In this document: one piece after another, positions 41,563-49,828 of the stretch
Layout: each line of letters begins with the position of its first letter
Position numbering within the stretch: the stretch's first letter is position 1
Assembly (NCBI RefSeq): GCF_008642335.1
Contig: NZ_CP029191.1
Span: 2,604,001-2,668,000 of the forward strand
DNA: 64,000 nt
Direction: 5' to 3'
DNA from: Streptomyces venezuelae
GTDB lineage: Bacteria > Actinomycetota > Actinomycetes > Streptomycetales > Streptomycetaceae
The notes under the pieces: generated by a model
Told to the model about the DNA's origin: nothing
What the model saw: the letters and a program-made list of their open reading frames with translations, nothing else
Database searches by the model: none
Position numbers and translations under genes: made by a program

Positions 41563-42579
41563 ATGGACATAGGTATCGACCTCGGCACTGCGAACACCCT
41601 CCTCTATGTGCGCGGCAAGGGGATCGTGCTCAATGAGCCGTCGGTGGTCGCCGTGCGGGCGGACAAGGGCGGCAAGAGCGGGGTGCTCGCCGTGGGGACG
41701 GAGGCCAAGGAGACGATCGGGCGTACGCCCGGGTCCATCACCGCCATCCGGCCGCTGCGCGACGGCGTGATCAGCGACTACGAAGCGGCCGAGGAGCTGA
41801 TCCGGCACTTCGTGCGCAAGGCCGTGCCGGGGCGTCGTCCCCGTACGCGCATGGTCGTCTGCGTGCCGAGCGGCGTCACTCCTGTGGAGCGGCGCGCCAT
41901 CGTGCACGCCTCCCAGCGGGCCGGGGCGCGCGCCGTCCATCTCGTCGAGGAGCCCATGGCGGCGGCCATCGGCGCGGGGCTGCCGGTCGCCGAGCCCCGC
42001 GGGTCGATGGTCGTCGACATCGGCGGCGGCACGACCGAGGTCGCGGTGATCTCCCTGGGCGGCATCGTCACGGCCCAGTCCCTGCGGGTCGGCGGCGACC
42101 GGCTCGACACGGCCATCACCGACTACGTCCGCAAGGAGCACGCGCTGCTCATCGGCGAGCGCACCGCCGAGGACATCAAGGTCGGCATCGGGTCGGCGTG
42201 GCCGGTGCCGGGCGAGGACGCGCTGGAGATGCGGACGTTCACGGTGCGGGGGCGGGAGAAGGTGGGCGGTCTGCCGAAAACGCTCGACCTGACGGCGCGT
42301 GAGGTGCGGGCGGCGCTCGACGAGCCCGTCGAGCAGATCATCGCGGCGGTGAAGACGACGCTGGAGGAGTGCCCGCCTGAGCTCTCCGGCGACATCATGG
42401 AGCACGGCATCGTGCTCACGGGTGGCGGTGCGCTGCTTCCCGCGCTTGATCTGCGCATCGCATCGGCCACGGGGATTCCGGTGTTCGTGGCGGACGATCC
42501 GCTGGACAGCGTGGCCATGGGGTGCGGGAAGTGTGTGGAGGACTTCGACGGGCTCGAGCGGGTGATGTCGGCGGCGTAG
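41563..42579 (+). CDS. Second MreB-like actin homologue
   Basis: A 338-residue MreB paralogue. It begins [20 protein letters not shown], lacking the short amphipathic lead (MSFIGRDM) of the main MreB. It keeps [36 protein letters not shown] and [18 protein letters not shown]. Alignment by eye to the window's mreB (37713-38744) is clear over the full length. Streptomyces have extra MreB-like genes (Mbl, SCO6166-type), but I cannot say which this one resembles. It stands alone on the plus strand, divergent from folC; a weak ribosome binding site precedes the ATG. ATP-binding motifs are intact, so it is probably functional. Confidence 0.85.
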   Translation: MDIGIDLGTANTLLYVRGKGIVLNEPSVVAVRADKGGKSGVLAVGTEAKETIGRTPGSITAIRPLRDGVISDYEAAEELIRHFVRKAVPGRRPRTRMVVCVPSGVTPVERRAIVHASQRAGARAVHLVEEPMAAAIGAGLPVAEPRGSMVVDIGGGTTEVAVISLGGIVTAQSLRVGGDRLDTAITDYVRKEHALLIGERTAEDIKVGIGSAWPVPGEDALEMRTFTVRGREKVGGLPKTLDLTAREVRAALDEPVEQIIAAVKTTLEECPPELSGDIMEHGIVLTGGGALLPALDLRIASATGIPVFVADDPLDSVAMGCGKCVEDFDGLERVMSAA

Positions 42580-42618
42580 GCGGGCGGCGTAGGCGGGCGG
42601 CGTAGGCGGGCGGCGTCG
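42572..42618. repeat. 13-bp tandem repeat at end of MreB-like gene
   Basis: CGGCGTAGGCGGG repeats three times in perfect tandem (42572-42610) with a partial fourth. The first copy contains the TAG stop of the MreB-like gene, and the rest are non-coding. Confidence 0.9.
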
Positions 42619-42786
42619 TTGTACCGGTTGGCGGCTTGAGCTCGGTCGCCTCCCGTGTGCGGGGGGGGGCGGGTACGCGCCGGGATGTCCGTCCTCGCCA
42701 TCCCTGCGCCGCGTCGTCCTGCCTCTTGCCCGGTGCGTTTCGCGCCGTGCTCCGGGCGGACATCCCGGCACGTCCCCTCACACCGT

Positions 42787-43040
42787 CCCGCGGCTGCGGG
42801 TCGTGGCGGCGAATGGCACCATCCCTCGCGTCGTTTTGCGGCTGCGGGTCTTGGCGGCGAACGGCACGTGCCCCCGCGTCGTCTCGCGGCTGCGGGGCCT
42901 GGCGGCCGAGCGCACCATCCCTCACGCCGTCCCGCGGCTGCGGGGCCTGGCGGCCGACCGCACCATCCCGCGGCTGCGGGGCCTGGCGGCGGACGGTGCC
43001 ATTCCTCGCGTTGGCTCGCGGCTTGGGGTCTTCAGGGCGG
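42787..43040. repeat. 48-bp-period repeat array
   Basis: The core CGCGGCTGCGGG starts at 42789, 42837 (first base T), 42885, 42933 and 42969, with a degenerate start at 43017. The steps are 48, 48, 48, 36 and 48 bp. Because all are multiples of three, frames stay open on both strands: plus gives units of the type RLRGLAAERTIPxxVx, minus gives QPRDDARDGAIRRxDP. I see no promoter or convincing ribosome binding site. The 42580-43031 stretch has no assignable gene. Confidence 0.85.
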
Positions 43041-44204
43041 GTCGCCTGTGGACAGGGTTGCGTGGACCTCGTACGTGGATGTCTTCGGGCCCGCCTCGAA
43101 CGTGCCGCCGACCGCTCTGATCCGTTCCGCCATGCCCGTCGTGCCCGTGCCCGCGGAGACCGGGGCGGCGGGCGGGGCCGCGGTGGGGAGCGGGTTGGTG
43201 ACCGTGATGTGGAGGCGGCCGCCGTGCAGGGCCACGCGGACGGCGACCCGCTCGCCCGGCGCGTGTTTCGCCGCGTTCGTCAGGCACTCCTGGACCACCC
43301 GGTGCACGGCCGCCTGCCGGAGCGGTGAGAGCGCGTGGGCCTCGTCGTCGATCAGGAGGTCGACGGGGCTGCCTGCGCGGGCGCTGCGCTCGGCCAGTTC
43401 GGGCAGGGCGCTGAGGCCCGGCGTGGGGGCGCCGTCCGTGCCGCGCTGCACGATGATCTCGTTCAGCATCCGGTGCGCGCTGCGTGCCGTCTCCGAGAGC
43501 TCATCGAAGCCGTCCTCGAAGGGACCGCCCTCGGCCCGGCGCGCCAGTACCTGCGAGCGGACGCTGAGGAGCGTCAGCTCGCGGCCCACGAAGTCGTGCA
43601 CGTCCCGCGCGATGCGGGCCCGCTCCCGCTGGACCGCGTGCAGCGTCTCCGTCTCCACGCGCTGCGCCTCCAGCGCGCGGACCAGGTCCTGCCGGTTCGC
43701 GGCGACCCCGACGCCCGCGGCGAGCACCCCGATCGGGACGACCAGGCTGGAGAACTCGCCGAGCGTGTCCCCCCGGTGCACCGGCCAGCCCGGCAGGTTG
43801 AACATCACGTACGCGAACGCGACGTATCCGACGACGCCGATCGCCCCGGCGAGACGGCCCCGGTAGCGCCCCAGCGAGTACAGCGCGAACTGGGCGAGCG
43901 TCAGCTCGTGCAGCCAGCCCAGGAAGCAGAGCGCCACCGCGTACGTCAGCCAGGGCGCCCTGCGGCGCACCAGGAGTGAGCACGCGCCGCCCGCGAGGGC
44001 CAGCACGGCCATCGGTCCGTTGAGGGAGTTGTCCGCCTCGGCGAGGCCGGGGACGTCCAGGCTCATCAGCGCGAACGCGCTCAGCGCGGTGAGGACGTCC
44101 AACGCGCGCGGCTCCCGCGACCAGCGCCCGCCGAGGCGGCCGGCCGTGGCCGCCGCCTGGCGAATCGCCTGGGCGGCGGGCAAGGTGCGCATGCTCTCCA
44201 TCAT
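43032..44204 (-). CDS. Sensor histidine kinase (HisKA_3 type)
   Basis: About 390 residues. Several TM helices lie in the N-terminal half (LDVLTALSAFALMSL..., LLVRRRAPWLTYAVALCF). The dimerisation/phospho-acceptor motif is RARIARDVHDFVGRELTLL (His in RDVHD), followed by a short ATPase region with VVQECLTNAAKHAPGERV (N box) and TGMAERIRAVGG. These are NarL/LiaS-type features. The stop at 43032 lies in the repeat array. The start (ATG 44204 or 44192) is uncertain. No response-regulator gene is adjacent, so it appears to be an orphan. Confidence 0.82.
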   Translation of the reverse strand: MMESMRTLPAAQAIRQAAATAGRLGGRWSREPRALDVLTALSAFALMSLDVPGLAEADNSLNGPMAVLALAGGACSLLVRRRAPWLTYAVALCFLGWLHELTLAQFALYSLGRYRGRLAGAIGVVGYVAFAYVMFNLPGWPVHRGDTLGEFSSLVVPIGVLAAGVGVAANRQDLVRALEAQRVETETLHAVQRERARIARDVHDFVGRELTLLSVRSQVLARRAEGGPFEDGFDELSETARSAHRMLNEIIVQRGTDGAPTPGLSALPELAERSARAGSPVDLLIDDEAHALSPLRQAAVHRVVQECLTNAAKHAPGERVAVRVALHGGRLHITVTNPLPTAAPPAAPVSAGTGTTGMAERIRAVGGTFEAGPKTSTYEVHATLSTGDPP

Positions 44205-44381
44205 CCAAGGTCTTTCGGCCCGTTCCACCGGACCAACGTCCCTGATTTGGTGATGTGCCGCACTCCTGCGCTTTGCGGATGAACACGTTGAACACGGTCG
44301 AACCACTTGGACGTGCACACAACGGGTGTATTTTCGGCGCGGCTGCCCGCTCCCGGCGCGCGCCGGGGGTCAAATCGGACC

Positions 44382-45119
44382 ATGTGGTATGCCCAGAATC
44401 CCGCCAGGCGGACCCATCAGCTCGCCGGTGACGCCGGGGTCCTCCTGTGGACCGCGCTGTGGGCCACCGCGGCCGTCGTCGCCTACAGGCTGGCCTGTCT
44501 GCTCGCCCTCCCCCGCGCCCTGCAGCAGCACAACGCGCCGCTTCCGCTGGTCGGCGGCCGCGTCGACAACGCGCTGCGCCGGATCGCGGGTGTCGTCGAC
44601 GCGATGGACCCGGTGACCGTACGGACCGCCGTCGCCGTGGGTGCCGTCGCCCTCTTCGTCGTCCCGGTCGGCCTCGTCCTGAACGCCTGGCTGCCGCGCC
44701 GGCTGCGGTGGATCCGGCAGGCCGGCGCCGCCCGTGACCTCGCCGCGTCCGACGACGGCCGCGAACTCCTCGCCCTGCGCACGCTGCTCCGGCCCCTGCA
44801 CGAGGTGGCCCTCACCGCGTCGGAGATCCCTGACGCGACACCGGGCAGCCTCGCCTGGGGCTGGCGGCACGGTGATCCCGAGACGCTGGACGCGCTGGCC
44901 GAGGCGGAGCTCGAACGGCTCGGTCTCGACTTCACGCCGTTGGGCTCGCCGGTGCCGGTGCCGGAGGTGGTCCCGGAAGTGGTGACGGACGTGGCTTCTC
45001 ACGTCGTGCCCGGGGCGCCCGTGCGGCCGGTTCCCGCGCAGGCCACGGAGGCCGTGGGGGTGGACGAGGCCGGTGGGGGCGTCGGGGTCTCCGGGACCGT
45101 CAACGGGCCCGTCGGCTAG
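44382..45119 (+). CDS. Two-TM protein of unknown function
   Basis: A 245-residue unrecognised protein. Two hydrophobic segments (residues ~18-40 and ~82-101) flank a short loop. A soluble ~120-residue C-terminal part follows, rich in Pro/Val near its end. The ATG at 44382 comes soon after CAAATCGGACC. It runs into the histidine kinase gene with only 4 bp between, so it may belong to that unit as an accessory or sensor-partner protein. Function unknown. Confidence 0.65.
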   Translation: MWYAQNPARRTHQLAGDAGVLLWTALWATAAVVAYRLACLLALPRALQQHNAPLPLVGGRVDNALRRIAGVVDAMDPVTVRTAVAVGAVALFVVPVGLVLNAWLPRRLRWIRQAGAARDLAASDDGRELLALRTLLRPLHEVALTASEIPDATPGSLAWGWRHGDPETLDALAEAELERLGLDFTPLGSPVPVPEVVPEVVTDVASHVVPGAPVRPVPAQATEAVGVDEAGGGVGVSGTVNGPVG

Positions 45120-45123
45120 CGCC

Positions 45124-46274
45124 GTGCCGCTGAACCTGCGGTTGACCGCGCAGGTCGCCGAGGCCCTGCTCGCCGCGGTGCCCGAGGGCGCGCTGCTCGT
45201 CGGCGCCGACGAGCGGATCGTGGCCGTGAACCGGCGGTTCGTGGAGCTGGCGCGGCTGCAGGACGTCGACACGTCGTCGGGCGCGGCGGTGGACGCCCTC
45301 GCCGCCGCCGTCGCGGAGCAGCTGCCCTCGGGCAGCACCTCCCTGCGGCAGCTCAACCGCCGCCAGTTTCCGCGGACCGCGGAGGTCCGCTTCCTCGACG
45401 GCCGCGTCGTGCGGACCAGCCGCCGGCCGATCGACGTGGCCGGCGAGCGGGTCGGAGTGCTCTGGCTGGCCGAGGACATCACCGAGCGGCGCCGCCGCGA
45501 GACCGACCTGCGACGCCACATCCGAACGCTCGGGGAGCTGGCCCGCGAGCGGTCCGAGTTCACCGCCCGCGCCTCGCACGAGCTGCGCACCCCGCTCGCC
45601 ACGATCCTCAGCTTCTGCGACCTGCTCGCCCCGCCGTCCGGGGAGCCGCTCTCCGCGGCGCAGGCCACGTACCTCGACACGATCCGGCGCAACGCGCAGC
45701 GCATGCAGGAGATGGTCGACGGACTGCTGCACGCGGCGACGGCGACCGCGTCGGGGGGCCGCCAGGAGACGGCGTACGCACGCGTCGACATGGCCCGGCT
45801 CCTGGGGCGCCTCACCGGTGAGCTGCAGCCCCGCGCGGAGACCGCGGGCCTCTTCCTGGTCCACGACCACGAACCGGGGCCGCCCGCGTACGCCGATCGC
45901 GGCCATCTGGAGAACGCGCTGGCCGCGCTGCTCGACAACGCCGTGAAGTTCACCCCGGCGGGCGGCACGGTGACGGTGTCCGCCCATCCGTACGACGAGC
46001 CGGACGGTGCCGGGTGGGAGATCTCGGTCGCCGACACCGGCATCGGGATCCCCAAGGAGTTCCAGGAGGAGGTCTTCACCGAGTTCGTACGCGCCCCCAA
46101 CGCGCGTCGCGGCGCGTATCCCGGGACCGGGCTCGGGCTCTCCGCCGTCCGGGACGCCGTGCGCCTGCACGACGGGCACGTCGCCGTGCACGGTGGGGAG
46201 GGGGAAGGGACGGTCGTGGTGGTGCGGCTGCCGATGGGGCGTCCTGCGGTGGCGGCGCCGGCTGCCGGGCGCGG

Positions 46275-46278
<4 letters not shown>
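45124..46278 (+). CDS. PAS-domain sensor histidine kinase
   Basis: About 384 residues, with no TM helix seen, so probably cytoplasmic. A PAS-like domain (~residues 15-130) ends VLWLAEDITERRRRE. The HisKA domain has FTARASHELRTPLATIL (His152), and the HATPase_c has NALAALLDNAVKFTPAG (N box), DTGIGIPKEFQEEVF and PGTGLGLSAVRDAV. The start is uncertain (GTG 45124 or 45073). Its stop overlaps the response regulator ATG (ATGA). It forms a two-component system with it; the signal is unknown. Confidence 0.85.
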
Positions 46279-46964
<686 letters not shown>

Positions 46965-47003
46965 CGGTGGGTTGTTCGTCGGCCGCGGGGCGGTGGGGGC
47001 TTG

Positions 47004-47025
47004 GCGCGCAGTTCCCCGCGCCCCT
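47004..47025. repeat. Dispersed intergenic repeat (single arm)
   Basis: GCGCGCAGTTCCCCGCGCCC (to 47023) plus CT. The same core occurs at 59172-59193 and, inverted, at 59079-59100. It is a short repeat common in Streptomyces intergenic regions. It sits between the response regulator and wecB. Confidence 0.75.
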
Positions 47026-47115
47026 GGCGGCGACTCCTCGGGGTCGGACATGTCGTACTGCCCCATAGGGCTAAAGACCGGGACCAAAGGCCTGTACCCG
47101 GCAATACGGCCATTT

Positions 47116-47156
47116 GCAACCGTCCCGCAACCGAACGCGATCCGAGGTCGCAACCG
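47116..47156 (+). promoter_or_regulatory. Three GCAACCG direct repeats upstream of wecB
   Basis: GCAACCG occurs at 47116, 47127 and 47150, spaced 11 and 23 bp apart, near whole turns of the helix. A possible -10, TAATGT at 47188-47193, lies downstream. The layout suits an activator site, perhaps for the neighbouring response regulator. No binding is shown. Confidence 0.35.
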
Positions 47157-47217
47157 TCGCGCCGCACTCTCCAGGGGTACGTCGCCGTAATGTTCCGTTC
47201 CTCCTGGAGTGCCCCGC

Positions 47218-48369
47218 GTGTTCACCCCCACCATCCGCCCCGCCGCCGACGTCGCCGTCGTGCTCGGTACCCGGCCCGAGCTGGTCAAGATGGCACCCCT
47301 GGTGCGGGCCCTCGGTCCGGCGGCCCGGGTGATCCATACCGGGCAGCACTACGACGACTCCCTCTCCGGACGGTTCCTCGCCGAGCTCGGGCTGCCCGCG
47401 CCCACCCTCCTGGACGGCGTCGGCGGACAGACCCGTGCCGTGCAGATCTCCGTCGCCCTCGCCCAGCTCGACGCGGAGTTCGCCGCCCGCCCGCCGCGCG
47501 CCGTCGTCGTACAGGGCGACACCAACGCCGCCCTGTCCGGCGCGCTCGCCGCCAACGCCCGCGGCATCCCCCTCGTCCACATCGAGGCGGGCCTGCGCAG
47601 CCACGACCGCGCCATGCCCGAGGAGCACAACCGCGTCCTCATCGACCAGCTCTCCGACGTCCTGTGCGCCGCCACGGAGGACAACCGCGCCAATCTCCTC
47701 GCCGAGTCGATCCCCGCCGAGCGGATCGCCGTCACCGGCAACACGGTCGTGGAGGCCGTCCGCGACGCGCTGCCCTCCGACGCCGAGCGCGCCGCACTCC
47801 TCGCCGGGCACGGGCTCACCCCCGACTCGTACGTCCTCGCCACCGTCCACCGTCCCGAGAACACCGACGACCCCGCCGCGCTCCGCGCCGTCCTGACCGA
47901 ACTCGCCGGCCTCGCCCAGCAGTTGCCCGTCCTCGTGCCGCTGCACCCGCGCACCCGCGCCCGCGCCGAGGCCGCCGGGCTCGACGGACTGCTCTCGGCA
48001 CTCACCCTCCTGCCGCCCATCGGATACGGGGAGTTCCTCGCCCTCGCCCGCCACGCGGCGCTGCTCGTCTCCGACTCCGGCGGTGTGCAGGAAGAGGTCA
48101 CCGTCCTCGGGCGGCCGCTGGTCGTCGTACGCCGGTCCACCGAGCGGCCCGAGGCCGTGGCCGCGGGGTTCGCCGAGCTCGTCCGGCCCGGGCCCGAGGT
48201 CGGACGTGCGGCGCGGCGGCTGCTCGCCGAGGGCCGGGCCGGGCTGTCCCGGCTCGCCGCCACGCCCAGCCCGTTCGGCGACGCACAGGCGTCCCGGCAC
48301 ATCGTCGCGCTCCTGGCGGACCTCACGGCCGAGCAGGCCGTGCCCGCCCCTCTTCAGGCAGCGGCCTGA
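47218..48369 (+). CDS. wecB: UDP-N-acetylglucosamine 2-epimerase (non-hydrolysing)
   Basis: A 383-residue epimerase converting UDP-GlcNAc to UDP-ManNAc. Motifs are GTRPELVKMAPLVRAL, GQHYDDSLSG, VVQGDTNAAL, HIEAGLRSHD, PEEHNR and the C-terminal SDSGGVQEEVTVLG. I chose the GTG at 47218 because TCCTGGAG sits 8 bp before it; an upstream in-frame GTG at 47209 overlaps that site. UDP-ManNAc is a precursor for surface glycopolymers, and the next gene is a glycosyltransferase, so the two likely make a polysaccharide or lipid-linked glycan. Confidence 0.93.
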   Translation: MFTPTIRPAADVAVVLGTRPELVKMAPLVRALGPAARVIHTGQHYDDSLSGRFLAELGLPAPTLLDGVGGQTRAVQISVALAQLDAEFAARPPRAVVVQGDTNAALSGALAANARGIPLVHIEAGLRSHDRAMPEEHNRVLIDQLSDVLCAATEDNRANLLAESIPAERIAVTGNTVVEAVRDALPSDAERAALLAGHGLTPDSYVLATVHRPENTDDPAALRAVLTELAGLAQQLPVLVPLHPRTRARAEAAGLDGLLSALTLLPPIGYGEFLALARHAALLVSDSGGVQEEVTVLGRPLVVVRRSTERPEAVAAGFAELVRPGPEVGRAARRLLAEGRAGLSRLAATPSPFGDAQASRHIVALLADLTAEQAVPAPLQAAA

Positions 48370-48407
48370 TCTCCCCCGGCTCACGCCCACACCACCTCAG
48401 GACCCTC

Positions 48408-49757
48408 ATGCTCACCCCCGACCGGTTCCTCTTCCTCTTCCCCTTCCTCCTTCTTGGGTGCTTCCTCCTCTACTGGGCTGGAGCCCGGTACTCGTACCTG
48501 CGCCGTCCCGGGAACGAAAGCGGCGACCCCACCGCCTTCGCCTGGCATTTCTTCGTGCCCTGCCGTGACGAGGAGACCGTCGTGGGAGCCACCGTGAGCC
48601 GGTTGCGCGGTGACTTTCCCGCCGCGCACGTGTGGGTCGTCGACGACGCGAGTGACGACCGCACCGCCTCCGTCGTCGCCGCGCTGGCCGAGGACGACGT
48701 CCGCGTCCACCTCGTCTCGCGGCGCAGACCCGACGCCCGGGTCGGGAAGGGGGCCGCCCTCAACGCCGCCTACGCCGAGCTCGACGACTTCCTGCCCGCC
48801 GACGCCGACCGCTCCCGGGTCGTCGTGTGTGTCGTGGACGCCGACGGGCACCTCGCGCCCGGCGCGCTCGCCGCCGTCAGCGGGCCCGGCGGCTTCGGCG
48901 ACCCCGAGACGGGCGGCGTGCAGGTCAGCGTGCGGATGCGGAACGTGGACGAGCCGCGGCCGCTGGCCGGGCGGGGGCGCGTCCTCAACGCGGGCGCCAG
49001 GCTCCTGGTCCGTATGCAGGACATGGAGTTCGCCGTCTCCAACGCGGGCATGCAGCTGCTGCGCACCCGCACCGGTTCCGTCGGCCTCGGCGGCAACGGG
49101 CAGTTCACCCGGCTCACCGCACTCGACCGGATCGCCGCGGCCGAACGCCGCCCCTGGCAGCGCGACGCCCTCCTGGAGGACTACGAACTGGGCCTGCACA
49201 TGATCCTGGGCGGCTACCGCGTGACCCACATCGCCGACACGTACGTCTCCCAGGAAGGCCTCCCGCACGCCCGCCGCTTCCTGACCCAGCGCACCCGCTG
49301 GGCGCAGGGAAACCTGCAGTGCGTGCGGTACGCGCCCCGCATCGTCGGGTCGCGCCACTACTCGGGGCGCGGTGTCCTGGAGACCCTGTACACCTTCATG
49401 CAGCCCCTCGCGCACGTCGCGAGCCTCGTGCTGACCGTGTTCCTCGTCGCCGCCCTCGCCCTCGGGCACTCCCCGCTGGACTCCGCGCTCGGCGCGTGGC
49501 CGCTGGTGCTCGTGCTGTGTCTGCTGTCCGTCCTGCCGTTCGCCCTGTGGGGGCCGGTCTACCGGAGGGACTTCGCTCCCGAGCGCTCCTGGGTCGCGGG
49601 GCTGCTGTGGGGGTTCGCGCTGTGGCTGTACGCGTACCACGTCTTCGTCGTCTCGGCCCGCGGGCTCCTGCGCGTCCTGCGCGGGCGGAACGGCTGGGCC
49701 AAGACGCGGCGCAACGCCGAGGTCGTGGGCGCGGGGCCGGTCGCGACGGAGGCCTAG
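48408..49757 (+). CDS. Family 2 processive glycosyltransferase
   Basis: A 449-residue membrane GT2. An N-terminal TM helix (~residues 8-24) precedes the catalytic domain (FFVPCRDEETVVGAT, VWVVDDASDDRT, VVCVVDADGH as the DXD-like metal site, ALLEDYELG, QRTRWAQG as Q-x-x-R-W). Three or four TM helices follow near the C-terminus. This cellulose/hyaluronan-synthase-like layout extends a glycan through the membrane. The ATG at 48408 has AGGA upstream; 38 bp separates it from wecB. The polymer is unknown. Confidence 0.9.
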   Translation: MLTPDRFLFLFPFLLLGCFLLYWAGARYSYLRRPGNESGDPTAFAWHFFVPCRDEETVVGATVSRLRGDFPAAHVWVVDDASDDRTASVVAALAEDDVRVHLVSRRRPDARVGKGAALNAAYAELDDFLPADADRSRVVVCVVDADGHLAPGALAAVSGPGGFGDPETGGVQVSVRMRNVDEPRPLAGRGRVLNAGARLLVRMQDMEFAVSNAGMQLLRTRTGSVGLGGNGQFTRLTALDRIAAAERRPWQRDALLEDYELGLHMILGGYRVTHIADTYVSQEGLPHARRFLTQRTRWAQGNLQCVRYAPRIVGSRHYSGRGVLETLYTFMQPLAHVASLVLTVFLVAALALGHSPLDSALGAWPLVLVLCLLSVLPFALWGPVYRRDFAPERSWVAGLLWGFALWLYAYHVFVVSARGLLRVLRGRNGWAKTRRNAEVVGAGPVATEA

Positions 49758-49764
49758 ACGTACG

Positions 49765-49808
49765 CGAGGGCCCCGGGACCGTATCTCCGTACGGTCCCGG
49801 GGCCCTCG
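49765..49808. terminator. Bidirectional terminator (GT2/valS)
   Basis: A 19-bp perfect stem (49765-49783 with 49790-49808) with a 6-nt loop between convergent GT2 and valS. No T-run. Confidence 0.75.
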
Positions 49809-49828
49809 TCTGCGTACATGCGGAAGGC

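Noticed and set aside
42787..43040. CRISPR array
   Set aside because: The units are continuous 48-bp tandem repeats with no variable spacers and no cas genes nearby.
42655..43866. Plus-strand frame over the repeat array and histidine kinase
   Set aside because: Most of it is antisense to the kinase, whose motifs are clear. Only the array part is left as an open question.
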